Below, in pieces: positions 42,193 through 50,041 of a stretch of 57,301 nucleotides of DNA (positions within the stretch are counted from its first letter, which is position 1; every line of letters begins with the position of its first letter). Source of the stretch: Actinomycetes bacterium (GTDB taxonomy: Bacteria; Actinomycetota; Acidimicrobiia; Acidimicrobiales; Palsa-688); contig JAKAQB010000017.1 in the NCBI GenBank assembly GCA_021811865.1, positions 1 to 57,301 of the forward strand, in the 5' to 3' direction. The notes below the pieces were generated by a model, which made no database searches, was not told the origin of the DNA, and was given only the letters and a program-made list of their open reading frames with translations. A program made the translations under genes and the position numbers.

Positions 42193-42372
42193 ATGAGGTC
42201 GCGTGTCGTGGTCGGCGTCGACGGTTCGTCCCGTGCCACGGCGGGCTTGGAGTGAGCCGGCGCCGAGGCAGCTCGTCGGGGGAGGGATCTGGCGATCCTG
42301 TGCGCCTGGGACCATAGGGGCCTCGTCGGGGCGTCCGCCCTGCGGGCCGGTCAGCCAGCACTGCGTCGGACC
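42193..42372 (+). pseudogene. Universal stress protein pseudogene with in-frame TGA
   Basis: ATG 42193 opens MRSRVVVGVDGSSRATAGLE, then TGA, then AGAEAARRGRDLAILCAWDHRG. This is the N-terminus of a UspA protein, in which the stop falls exactly where the family usually has Trp (LEWA). One TGG-to-TGA change would explain it. The C-terminal half of the domain is missing. The gap 42118-42475 holds nothing else convincing. Confidence 0.75.
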
Positions 42373-42475
42373 CAATGGTTGTGCCGCTCGGCTGTCACCG
42401 CATAGCAAGACGGTGACAGCGCAGCACCAGGGGCGGTGGGGACCTTCGGCCCTAGCTGTAGACGGCCCGACGGCC

Positions 42476-42487
42476 GATGCTCATGAG
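42476..42487 (+). promoter_or_regulatory. Predicted -10 element before micro-ORF 3
   Basis: GATGCT (42476-42481), then 6 nt, then ATG 42488 of the micro-ORF coupled to ftsH. Confidence 0.35.
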
Positions 42488-42517
42488 ATGGTACTCGCTG
42501 GCCGACCGAGACGATGA
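42488..42517 (+). CDS. Leaderless micro-ORF coupled to ftsH (9 aa)
   Basis: Encodes MVLAGRPRR. The TGA (42515-42517) overlaps the ftsH ATG (42514-42516) as ATGA. A -10-like hexamer ends 6 nt before its ATG. ftsH itself has no convincing RBS, so this short frame may set the rate of FtsH synthesis. Confidence 0.4.
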   Translation: MVLAGRPRR

Positions 42518-44685
42518 CCCGTCAGGCCCAGTCGCCGCCGCCGGGGGACAAGCCGCAGGGACCGGCGCCTCCGCCGCCGCCGGCGTGGCGGCACTGGCTG
42601 TTCCCGTTGGCCCTGCTGGCCACCGCCGTGTTGTTCCTGACGTTGCCGGGCACCAAGGCGCCGAGCCCGGTGACGCTGCGCTACTCCACGTTCCTCGATG
42701 ACGTGATCAGCCACCACGTGCGTAGCGTGGACATTGCCTCCGACGGGGAAGCCACCGGCACCCTGACCGACGGCAAGTCGTACTCGACGGTGATCCCCAC
42801 CGAGCTCGGTGGCGCGACGCTGCTGAGTGAGCTTCGGACGGCGAAGGTGGAGATCACCGCGAGCCTGCCGAGCTCGTCGTTCGGTACCGAGGTGATGACT
42901 TGGTTGGTGCTGCTGGCACCGCTTGCGGTCTTCGGCTGGCTGTGGTGGCGGATGAGCCGAGGGGCTGGGGGCGGAGCGATGGGGCGGATGGCGTCGATCG
43001 GTCGGTCGAAGGCCCAGGTGTTCGACGCCGAGCGACCACGCACCACCTTCGCCGACGTCGCTGGCTACGACGGGGTGAAGGCAGAAGTCGCTGAAGTGGT
43101 GGATTTCCTGCGCCGCCCGGAACGCTACCGGCGAGCAGGGGCGCTCGCCCCGCGCGGCGTGCTCATGGTCGGGCCCCCGGGGACGGGAAAGACCCTCATG
43201 GCCCGAGCGGTGGCCGGCGAAGCCAGTGTGCCGTTCTTGTCGGTGAGCGGGTCGAGCTTCGTGGAGATGTTCGTCGGCGTTGGGGCAGCTCGGGTGCGGG
43301 ATCTCTTCGCTGAGGCCCGTAAGCGGGCGCCGGCCATCGTCTTCGTCGACGAGATCGATGCGCTCGGCCAGCGGCGCAGCAGCGGCGGTGCCATGGTGTC
43401 CAACGACGAGCGGGAGCAGACGCTGAACCAGATGCTGGCCGAGATGGACGGGTTCGACCCAGCGGTCGGGATCGTGGTGCTGGCGGCGACCAACCGGCCC
43501 GACGTGCTCGACCCGGCGTTGTTGCGTCCAGGTCGCTTCGACCGCCAGGTCACCATCCCACTGCCGAACCAGGCTGAGCGTCAAGCCATCTTGGCGGTGC
43601 ACTGCCGCGACAAGCAGCTCGACCCCAGCGCCGACCTCCAGGTCATGGCTCGGGCCACCCCGGGGTTCAGCGGGGCCGACCTGGCCAATCTGGCGAACGA
43701 GGCGGCCATCGTGGCGGTGCGCGAGGGGCGGACAGTGCTGTGGGCCTCGGACTTCGACGCCGCCCGGGACCGGATCCTGCTCGGGCGGCGAGAGGGATCG
43801 AACGTCCTCTTGCCCGAGGAGAAGCATGCCGTGGCCGTCCACGAGTCGGGGCACGCGCTGGTGGCGGCCTTGAGCGAGCACGCCGATCCAGTGGAGAAGG
43901 TGTCCATCTTGCCCGCAGGCCAGGCGCTCGGGATCACCTTCCAGCTGCCCCTAGTGGAGCGACATCTCTACCCCGAGAGCACCATGCTCGACATGCTGGC
44001 GGTGCGCCTCGGTGGGCGCGCTGGCGAGCTGGTGGTGCTCGGCGAGGCGTCCAGTGGCGCGACGAACGACCTGGCCGGAGCCACCGAGCTCGCGACCAAG
44101 ATGGTCCGGGAGATGGGCCTGTCCGAGACGCTCGGACCGGTCGGGTACCCAAGTGGCGGCTCCACGTTCCTCGGTGACAGTGGGCCGGCGCTGCTCAGCC
44201 GGCCGTTCGCCGAAGCCACGCAAGCCGCCATTGACGCTGAGGTGGCTCGGCTGCTGCGGGAGGCAGAGCAGCGGGCCCTGTCGCTCTTGCGTGAACACCG
44301 GCCTATGCTGGACAAGCTGGTGGCTGCCTTGCTCGAGCACGAGACCATCCCGGGGTCGGCGGTGTACCGCATCGCCCACGTCCGGTCACCGCGTCGGAGC
44401 CAGGCGCCGGCCCGCTTGGCCGCTTCCAGCCCTGCGGGGCGCGGCGGCACAGTGGTGGCTGCGCGGGGCCGGTCCTCTCCGGAGACGAGCGAGCACCGTA
44501 CGGTTGACGAGCACCGTACGGTTGACGAGCACCGTACGGTTGACGAGCACCGTACGGTTGACGAGCACCGTACGGTTGACGAGCACCGTACGGTTGACGA
44601 GCACCGCTCGGACCCGCCCGGACCGGGCGCCGACGCTGCGCCGAACCTGGTCGTATCGAACCGCTCGGCAGCGATCGAAGCCTGA
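42514..44685 (+). CDS. ftsH: ATP-dependent zinc metalloprotease FtsH
   Basis: A 723-residue membrane-anchored AAA+ protease that degrades membrane and regulatory proteins. Two N-terminal helices ([19 protein letters not shown] and [16 protein letters not shown]) flank the periplasmic domain. The AAA module has [22 protein letters not shown] and [20 protein letters not shown]. The zinc site is HESGH (commonly HEAGH) near residue 443. The C-terminal tail after the peptidase carries six identical EHRTVD hexapeptides encoded by perfect 18-bp repeats. The start at ATG 42514 is coupled to a micro-ORF. Confidence 0.92.
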   Translation: MTRQAQSPPPGDKPQGPAPPPPPAWRHWLFPLALLATAVLFLTLPGTKAPSPVTLRYSTFLDDVISHHVRSVDIASDGEATGTLTDGKSYSTVIPTELGGATLLSELRTAKVEITASLPSSSFGTEVMTWLVLLAPLAVFGWLWWRMSRGAGGGAMGRMASIGRSKAQVFDAERPRTTFADVAGYDGVKAEVAEVVDFLRRPERYRRAGALAPRGVLMVGPPGTGKTLMARAVAGEASVPFLSVSGSSFVEMFVGVGAARVRDLFAEARKRAPAIVFVDEIDALGQRRSSGGAMVSNDEREQTLNQMLAEMDGFDPAVGIVVLAATNRPDVLDPALLRPGRFDRQVTIPLPNQAERQAILAVHCRDKQLDPSADLQVMARATPGFSGADLANLANEAAIVAVREGRTVLWASDFDAARDRILLGRREGSNVLLPEEKHAVAVHESGHALVAALSEHADPVEKVSILPAGQALGITFQLPLVERHLYPESTMLDMLAVRLGGRAGELVVLGEASSGATNDLAGATELATKMVREMGLSETLGPVGYPSGGSTFLGDSGPALLSRPFAEATQAAIDAEVARLLREAEQRALSLLREHRPMLDKLVAALLEHETIPGSAVYRIAHVRSPRRSQAPARLAASSPAGRGGTVVAARGRSSPETSEHRTVDEHRTVDEHRTVDEHRTVDEHRTVDEHRTVDEHRSDPPGPGADAAPNLVVSNRSAAIEA
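44491..44598 (+). repeat. Six identical 18-bp repeats in the ftsH tail
   Basis: The unit GAGCACCGTACGGTTGAC is repeated exactly six times with a partial seventh. Each unit contains the perfect palindrome ACCGTACGGT, so the tract is a row of phased palindromes as well as a peptide repeat (EHRTVD). Confidence 0.92.
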
Positions 44686-44752
44686 GAGGAGTGCCAGAAC
44701 GGGTTGCGGCCTCGTTGCCGGTGTCCTGGGTGGCGGGGGAGCCCAGCCTACG

Positions 44753-46183
44753 TCAGTAGCGGTAGGCGTCGGCCTTGAACGGGCCGCCGATGTCCACGCC
44801 CAGGTATGAGGCCTGGCGTTCGGTGAGCGTCGTCAGCTTCACGCCGAGCTTGTCGAGGTGGAGGCGGGCGACCTTCTCGTCGAGCCGGCGGGGAAGGACG
44901 TGGACGCCGACGGGATAGTGCTCGGTGCGGGTGAACAGCTCGATCTGGGCGAGCACCTGGTTGGTGAAGCTGGCGGACATCACGAAGCTCGGGTGGCCCG
45001 TGGCGCAGCCGAGGTTCACGAGGCGGCCCTCGGCGAGGACGATGACGGCGTGGCCGTCCGGGAAGACCCAGGCGTCCACTTGCGGCTTGACAGTCTCCCG
45101 CCGGATGCCGTGATACCGGGCGAGCCCGGCCATGTCGACTTCGTTGTCGAAGTGGCCGATGTTGCAGACGATGGCGTTGTGCCGCATGCGGCTCATGTGC
45201 TCGGCGGTGATCAGGTCCCGGTTGCCGGTGGCCGTCACGAAGATGTCGGCTGTGTCGACCACGTCGTCGAGGGTGAGCACCTGGTACCCCTCCATCGCCG
45301 CCTGGAGGGCGCAGATGGGGTCGACCTCCGTGACGATCACCCTGGCACCCTGGCCGCGGAGTGACTGGGCGCAGCCCTTGCCGACGTCACCGAAACCGCA
45401 GACGACGGCGGTCTTGCCGGCGACCATCACGTCCGTGGCCCGGAAGATGCCGTCTACGAGGGAGTGGCGGCAGCCGTAGAGGTTGTCGAACTTCGACTTG
45501 GTCACCGAGTCGTTGACGTTGATGGCCGGGAACAGCAGCGTGCCGGCCGCCGCCCGCTGGTAGAGCCGGTGGACGCCGGTGGTCGTCTCCTCGGTCACGC
45601 CCTTGATCGACTGGGCGGTGCGGGTCCAAAGCGTCGGGTCCTCCCGCAGCGTGCGTTGGAGGGTGGCGACGATGACTCCCCACTCCTCGGAGTCCTCCGG
45701 GCCGAGGTCCGGGACCGCACCGGTGCGCTCGGCCTCGACCCCGAGGTGGACGAGAAGCGTTGCGTCGCCCCCGTCGTCGAGGATCATGTTGGGGAGTTGC
45801 CCGTCCGGCCAGTGCACGGCCTGGTGGGTGCACCACCAGTACTCCTCCAGGGTCTCCCCCTTCCAGGCGAACACCGGGATGCCTGCCGCGGCGATCGCCG
45901 CAGCGGCGTGGTCCTGGGTGGAGAAGATGTTGCAGCTCGCCCAGCGCACCTCGGCGCCGAGGGCTACGAGGGTCTCGATGAGCACGGCCGTCTGCACGGT
46001 CATGTGCAGCGAGCCGGTGATCCGGGCGCCGGCCAGCGGCTTGGCGTCGCCGTACTCATCGCGCAGCGCCATCAGGCCGGGCATCTCGACCTGGGCCATG
46101 TCCAGCTCGCGGCGGCCGAAGTTCGCCAGCCCGATGTCGGCCACGCGAAAGGCGGGGCCGGGTGACGCGATGGTGTCAGTCAT
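44753..46183 (-). CDS. ahcY: Adenosylhomocysteinase (S-adenosyl-L-homocysteine hydrolase)
   Basis: A 476-residue NAD-dependent enzyme that splits S-adenosylhomocysteine into adenosine and homocysteine. Clear landmarks are [16 protein letters not shown], the [15 protein letters not shown] signature, the NAD-binding [15 protein letters not shown], and the C-terminal [19 protein letters not shown]...PFKADAYRY. The length fits bacterial enzymes with the 40-residue insertion. ATG 46183 has GAGGAG 7 nt upstream. It lies in a long leader (see separate entry) and diverges from the PIG-L gene. Confidence 0.93.
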   Translation of the reverse strand: MTDTIASPGPAFRVADIGLANFGRRELDMAQVEMPGLMALRDEYGDAKPLAGARITGSLHMTVQTAVLIETLVALGAEVRWASCNIFSTQDHAAAAIAAAGIPVFAWKGETLEEYWWCTHQAVHWPDGQLPNMILDDGGDATLLVHLGVEAERTGAVPDLGPEDSEEWGVIVATLQRTLREDPTLWTRTAQSIKGVTEETTTGVHRLYQRAAAGTLLFPAINVNDSVTKSKFDNLYGCRHSLVDGIFRATDVMVAGKTAVVCGFGDVGKGCAQSLRGQGARVIVTEVDPICALQAAMEGYQVLTLDDVVDTADIFVTATGNRDLITAEHMSRMRHNAIVCNIGHFDNEVDMAGLARYHGIRRETVKPQVDAWVFPDGHAVIVLAEGRLVNLGCATGHPSFVMSASFTNQVLAQIELFTRTEHYPVGVHVLPRRLDEKVARLHLDKLGVKLTTLTERQASYLGVDIGGPFKADAYRY

Positions 46184-46309
46184 GGGGCAACTCCTCGGGT
46201 CAGGGGCGACGGGCGCCACCGGGGACGCGGGCAGGCGCGCTCGGCCCGCCCGCAGGGCCGGGGTCGTCTGACCCTTCGCACCTGGCCGGCCCGGGACGGT
46301 GGCAGCGTA
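46184..46309 (-). promoter_or_regulatory. ahcY promoter and candidate structured leader
   Basis: TACGCT (46309-46304, minus strand) predicts a transcript with a leader of about 114 nt. In it, GGGTCAG (46274-46268) can pair with CTGACCC (46203-46197), which lies directly before the GAGGAG RBS. Alternatively it can form a local GGGT/ACCC hairpin. These two pairings exclude one another, a layout seen in regulatory leaders. It does not clearly match the known SAH riboswitch. Confidence 0.35.
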
Positions 46310-46375
46310 CCGGCTGCACGCTGGAGCGGCTGGGGCGACGGTGGTCGCGGTGCCGGTTGCCGGTGGGGTCCCTGG

Positions 46376-46388
46376 TACCGTCCGCCGC
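46376..46388 (+). promoter_or_regulatory. Predicted -10 element, leaderless start of the PIG-L gene
   Basis: TACCGT (46376-46381), then 7 nt, then ATG 46389. Confidence 0.45.
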
Positions 46389-47135
46389 ATGCCGAGTGAT
46401 GACGTCGCCCCGGCCGCGCTCCCCGCAGCACCGCCAGGCCGGGCCCTGTTCGTCGCCGCCCACCCCGACGACATCGACTACGGCTGCGCCGGCACGGTCG
46501 CCTGGCTCGTGTCCACCGGTTGGCAGGTTGCCTACTGCCTCGTCACCGACGGGGACGCCGGTGGCTACGACGCCACCGTCCCGAGGGAGCAGGTACCCGG
46601 CATCCGGCGCGCGGAGCAGGCAGAGGCGGCCCGCGTGCTCGGAGTCTGCGATCTGCACTGGCTCGGCCATCCCGACGGGCGCGTCGAGGTGACGCTCGCG
46701 CTGCGCCGGGACCTCACGGCGGTGATCCGGAGGGTGCGGCCGCAGCGGGTCATCTGCCCCAACCCGCAGCGGGTCTGGGAGAGCATGTACGGCAGCCACC
46801 CCGACCACATGGCCTCCGGTGAGGCGACGTTGCGGGCGGTGTACCCGGATGCACGCAACCCATTCGCCTTCCCCGAGCTGCTGGCCGGGGGACTGGAGGC
46901 CCACAGCGTGGACGAGGTCTGGGTGGTCGGCGGGCCCGATCCCGACGTGGTCCTGGACGTCACCGGGTTCTTTGACTTGAAGTGCAAGGCGCTACGCGCC
47001 CACGTCAGCCAGGAGACGGACCGAGACGGCCATCTCGAGCCGATGCTCAGGGAGTGGATGGGCGGCACTGCGCAGCGCGCCGGCCTGCCTGAGGACCGCT
47101 TGGCCGAGGCCTACCGCCGCATCGACACTCGCTGA
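46389..47135 (+). CDS. PIG-L family N-acetylglucosamine deacetylase-like protein
   Basis: A 248-residue LmbE/PIG-L protein, a zinc-dependent deacetylase of GlcNAc-type substrates; relatives include mycothiol enzymes MshB and Mca. The metal-site motif [13 protein letters not shown] and the second His in [12 protein letters not shown] are present. The substrate is uncertain; mycothiol metabolism is one possibility for an actinobacterium. ATG 46389 is chosen over the longer frame from 46299 because a -10-like hexamer lies 7 nt upstream. Confidence 0.82.
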   Translation: MPSDDVAPAALPAAPPGRALFVAAHPDDIDYGCAGTVAWLVSTGWQVAYCLVTDGDAGGYDATVPREQVPGIRRAEQAEAARVLGVCDLHWLGHPDGRVEVTLALRRDLTAVIRRVRPQRVICPNPQRVWESMYGSHPDHMASGEATLRAVYPDARNPFAFPELLAGGLEAHSVDEVWVVGGPDPDVVLDVTGFFDLKCKALRAHVSQETDRDGHLEPMLREWMGGTAQRAGLPEDRLAEAYRRIDTR

Positions 47136-47176
47136 TCCCGGCTGTCGAGGCGCGGCAGCGAGCAGGTTGCTCCGGC

Positions 47177-48187
47177 TCAGCCGGGGTGCGCCCCTCGTCG
47201 CGCTGGAGCGGGAAGAGAGCAGCACCCGGCCGGGCAGTCGTCGGGCCACGGCCCATCCGGCGACAGGCTCTTCCTGGGCACCGAGGGGTCGAGTTGCTCC
47301 GCAACCAGCTCGCGGACCATCCGGACGAATGCCGGATGGGTTCCCGGCGTCGGCGACCGCAGCAGCCGGATGCCGCCGCCCGCCGCCACGGCGGCCGCTT
47401 CGGTGTCGAGGTCCCACACGACCTCCATGTGATCGGAGGTGAAGCCCAGGGGGCAGACCACCACCTCGGCGCCGGCCGGTTCGGCCCGCAGCCGGTCGCG
47501 GACGTCGGGCTCGAGCCATGGCTGTCGGGGCGGGCCGGAGCGGCTCTGCCAGACCAACTCCCAAGCATGGAGGGAGCAACGGCGGGCGACCTCCCCCGCC
47601 GCCCAGCGCAGCTGGCGGTCGTAGGGAGCGCACGCAGCCATCGACGTCGGGACGCTGTGGGCACTGAACCACACCCGGGGGTTGGTGCCGGCGGCGGCGA
47701 GCGTGGCGTTCAGCCCGTCGGCGACGGCTTCGAGGAAGCCCGGGTGGTCATAGTAAAGGCGGAGCTTGCGCAGCTCGGGGGCGCCGGGTACGGCCCCAGC
47801 CGCCCGTCGGAGGTCGTCGCGGTACTGCCGGCACCCGCTCCACGAGCCGAACGCGGATGTCACGAACACAGCCGCGTGGCGTACGCCGTCGTCACGCATG
47901 GCGGCCACGGTGTCGGCTAGGAAGGGGTGCCAGTTGCGGTTGCCCCAGTAGACCGGCAGCGCCACACCGGACGAGTCCAGCTCGGACTCCACGGCCCTGA
48001 CGAGAGCCCTCGCCTGCGCGTTGAGAGGGCTCACCCCGCCGAAGTGGTGGTAGTGCTCGGCCACGGCGAGCACGCGCTCCCGGGGCACGTTGCGGTCGCG
48101 CAGCACGTTCTCGAGGAACGGCACGACCTCGTCGGGGCCTTCCGGGCCGCCGAACGACAACACGAGCAGGGCATCGGGGGCGGGCAT
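47177..48187 (-). CDS. hemH: Ferrochelatase (coproporphyrin III type)
   Basis: A 336-residue ferrochelatase inserting Fe2+ into a porphyrin; actinobacterial members act on coproporphyrin III (CpfC). Visible are LVLSFGGPEGPDEVVPFLENVL, the metal-site His in FSAHSVP, and the Glu in HMEVVWDLDTEA. A C-terminal Cys-rich tail (DDCPAGCCS) may ligate the [2Fe-2S] cluster found in some family members. ATG 48187 is preceded by two tandem copies of a -10-containing unit. Confidence 0.9.
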   Translation of the reverse strand: MPAPDALLVLSFGGPEGPDEVVPFLENVLRDRNVPRERVLAVAEHYHHFGGVSPLNAQARALVRAVESELDSSGVALPVYWGNRNWHPFLADTVAAMRDDGVRHAAVFVTSAFGSWSGCRQYRDDLRRAAGAVPGAPELRKLRLYYDHPGFLEAVADGLNATLAAAGTNPRVWFSAHSVPTSMAACAPYDRQLRWAAGEVARRCSLHAWELVWQSRSGPPRQPWLEPDVRDRLRAEPAGAEVVVCPLGFTSDHMEVVWDLDTEAAAVAAGGGIRLLRSPTPGTHPAFVRMVRELVAEQLDPSVPRKSLSPDGPWPDDCPAGCCSLPAPARRGAHPG

Positions 48188-48190
48188 GGT

Positions 48191-48224
48191 GGCCCGAGCG
48201 TACGGCCGGCCCGAGCGTACGGCC
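48191..48224 (-). repeat. 17-bp tandem duplication carrying two -10 elements of hemH
   Basis: Two identical 17-bp units (48191-48207, 48208-48224). On the minus strand each contains TACGCT; the proximal copy (48202-48197) ends 9 nt before the hemH ATG. Confidence 0.65.
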
Positions 48225-48235
48225 GGCCCTGCCCC

Positions 48236-49630
48236 CTACCGCTTCAGCAACCGCACGCTCTCGGTCCGCACGCCCCAATCCATGCACTGCTGGTAGGTCG
48301 GCTCCCAGATGTCGAGGTGGTTGCCGATGATCGCTCCGCCCGTGTCCTGGGCGACCCTGGTGCCGACGCCGCTGATGTTGATCACGGCGCCCAGGGGGAC
48401 GACCGAGGGGTCGACGGCAACGGTCTCGAGGCTGACCGGCGCTCCGGAGGCCGTGGTGCCCTGCAGGTCGTAGCACGTGACGACGAAGCTCCCGAGCGGC
48501 GTGCCGGTCGGCGCGAGGGAGACCCTGACGGCGTTGGTGCGTGCCGGCGGTGGGACGCTGGTGGCCAGCTCGAGGTAGCCGCCAGGGCCGTCGGCGGTGA
48601 TGGCCGTCACCCGGGCGGTGGACGGCTCGGGGGACGTCGAGCCCCGATACGTGGCGTCACCGAAGGCGAACACCGCTCCGCCGCGGGATGCCAGCCAGTA
48701 GCCGGCGCCGGTCGGCGTGGCGGCGATGCTCACGATGTCAGCACTCACGTGGCGGCGGGGGAGGGAGCCCTTGGAGGCGGCGGCGCCGTAGTGCAAGACG
48801 GTGCCGTCCGAGGAAGCCAGCCAGTAGCCGGCCCCCGTGGCGGGTGCGGCGATGCCGACGATCGCAGCATGGTGGACGCCGGCGGCATTGGGCGAGCCGA
48901 CGAACTTGGCGTCGCCGAAGGGGAAGACCCCGCCGTCGGCGGTGGCCAACCAGTACCCGTTGCCGTCAGGTGTGGGGGCGATGCCGACGACAGGTGAGTG
49001 GAGCCGGCGGTGCGCAAGCGAGCCGTGCCACGACGCCCGGCCGAAGGCGAAGACCTGGCCGTCGGCGGCGACCACCCAGTACCCGCGGCCGCCGGGGGCG
49101 GCAGCGATGCCCGTGACCCGGCCGGCCAGGCGGTGGGCTGGTACCGATCCCAGGCGGGGCGCAGTCCCGTGGGCGAAGACCCGGCCGCCGGTGTTGATGA
49201 CCCAGTACCCGCCGCCACCGGGGGCGGATGCCAGCCCGACGAGATCGCCGCTCGGGCGTGGCCCCGGGAGGCGGTCGGCACCGCCGAAGCCAGCCAGGCC
49301 GGCGCCGTGCGTACCTCGAGGCCCGGCGGCGCGGTGGACCCCGGGAGTGGCGGTCGGGGCCTGCCACGCTGCGCGCGATGCCCAGTGGTCCCCGTAGCCC
49401 AGCGCCACTGGTGGGTGGGCGGCGCCGGCGGCGGTGAGCGAGACGGGAAGGCGGGCGGCGGTGGCGGTGGCGGTGGCGGTGGCGAGCGAGATGGGAAGGC
49501 GGGCGACGCCGGCGCCGCCGGTGGCGGCGGCGAGCGAGACTGGCACGGCAGCGACCGCCACCCGGCGGCGGAGCGTACCGGGCTTGCGCCGGCGGAAGTG
49601 CTGCGGGCGATGGCGTGGGAGCGCGGGCAT
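48236..49630 (-). CDS. Exported beta-propeller protein with C-terminal 3D (MltA/RpfB-like) hydrolase domain
   Basis: A 464-residue protein. A basic N-terminus and the Ala-rich VAVAAVPVSLAAATGG segment suggest export. Five repeats of about 40 residues carry the pattern VGIAxxxxGxGYWLAxxDGxVFxFGDAxxxGS, forming a partial propeller of a type common in this group of actinobacteria. The C-terminal 3D domain includes ETVAVDPSVVPLGAVINI and AQDTGGAIIGNHLDIWE, with the three conserved aspartates expected of peptidoglycan hydrolases such as RpfB and YabE. ATG 49630 is chosen; the frame to 49726 looks unrelated. Confidence 0.78.
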   Translation of the reverse strand: MPALPRHRPQHFRRRKPGTLRRRVAVAAVPVSLAAATGGAGVARLPISLATATATATAARLPVSLTAAGAAHPPVALGYGDHWASRAAWQAPTATPGVHRAAGPRGTHGAGLAGFGGADRLPGPRPSGDLVGLASAPGGGGYWVINTGGRVFAHGTAPRLGSVPAHRLAGRVTGIAAAPGGRGYWVVAADGQVFAFGRASWHGSLAHRRLHSPVVGIAPTPDGNGYWLATADGGVFPFGDAKFVGSPNAAGVHHAAIVGIAAPATGAGYWLASSDGTVLHYGAAASKGSLPRRHVSADIVSIAATPTGAGYWLASRGGAVFAFGDATYRGSTSPEPSTARVTAITADGPGGYLELATSVPPPARTNAVRVSLAPTGTPLGSFVVTCYDLQGTTASGAPVSLETVAVDPSVVPLGAVINISGVGTRVAQDTGGAIIGNHLDIWEPTYQQCMDWGVRTESVRLLKR

Positions 49631-49871
49631 GCGCGTCCCCAGGTCGGTGTAGGGCAGGAAGGGGCTCCCTTTCGATCGGCGCGCCGGTTGGTGACGTCCT
49701 ACGGGTGTGACGACGACGAGGGACACCCGGCGCGGGTCTCCACCGGAAAGGGCGGGGTGGAGATGGCGTATTGACAGCGCCCGCCGGTGGTCTCTGGGAC
49801 GGTCACCCGGGCGCCTTGTCCTTGGTCGACGGAGAACGGTAGCGGTTCGGCGCGTGAAATGGAAATGTTAT
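49631..49871 (-). promoter_or_regulatory. Long promoter/leader of the 3D-domain gene
   Basis: TAACAT (49870-49865, minus strand) is a -10 candidate that would leave a leader of more than 200 nt. Genes of this class in Actinobacteria are sometimes controlled by a cyclic-di-AMP (ydaO) riboswitch. I see a CGCCGAACCG stretch near the predicted 5' end but cannot confirm the fold. Confidence 0.3.
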
Positions 49872-49874
49872 GTA

Positions 49875-49890
49875 CGTGACATGCGTCACA
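49875..49890. promoter_or_regulatory. Candidate CRP/GlxR-type operator
   Basis: CGTGA-CATGCG-TCACA matches the TGTGA-N6-TCACA consensus at 9 of 10 positions (reverse strand TGTGA-CGCATG-TCACG). It overlaps the promoter of the 3D-domain gene. CRP-type regulators control rpf genes in mycobacteria and corynebacteria. Confidence 0.5.
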
Positions 49891-49911
49891 GGAAGTATTG
49901 ATAATGAGGAT

Positions 49912-49927
49912 TGCGTGCAATCACGCA
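49912..49927. promoter_or_regulatory. Inverted repeat in the divergent regulatory region
   Basis: TGCGTG-CAAT-CACGCA is a perfect dyad with a 4-nt centre. It adjoins the phased palindrome array. Confidence 0.5.
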
Positions 49928-49972
49928 CTGTGCGTGACCACTGTGGCTAACCACTGTGGGTAACCACTGTGC
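49924..49972. promoter_or_regulatory. Four short palindromes phased at 13 bp
   Basis: CGCACTGTGCG, CCACTGTGG, CCACTGTGG and CCACTGTGC are centred at 49929, 49942, 49955 and 49968, exactly 13 bp apart. They lie 70-115 bp upstream of the enoyl-CoA hydratase start and look like a multi-site operator. Confidence 0.6.
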
Positions 49973-50027
49973 GAGGGAAACCCAATGGTGAATACTCCCG
50001 GATTACCACGGAACGGTGTCACGACCC

Positions 50028-50041
50028 TACGATCGGTGTCC
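50028..50041 (+). promoter_or_regulatory. Predicted -10 element of the enoyl-CoA hydratase gene
   Basis: TACGAT (50028-50033), then 8 nt, then GTG 50042. Confidence 0.4.

Noticed and set aside
42193..42372. TGA read as Trp or selenocysteine in the USP-like frame
   Set aside because: The downstream half of the USP domain is missing and ordinary genes here use TGA as a stop, so a pseudogene is simpler.
44491..44598. Replication iterons from the 18-bp repeats
   Set aside because: They are in frame at the end of ftsH with no replication gene or A+T-rich unwinding region nearby.
46184..46309. Known SAH riboswitch before ahcY
   Set aside because: The conserved core sequence is not recognisable. 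The CGAGGAG stretch near the start codon is the Shine-Dalgarno. Kept only as a possible unknown leader.
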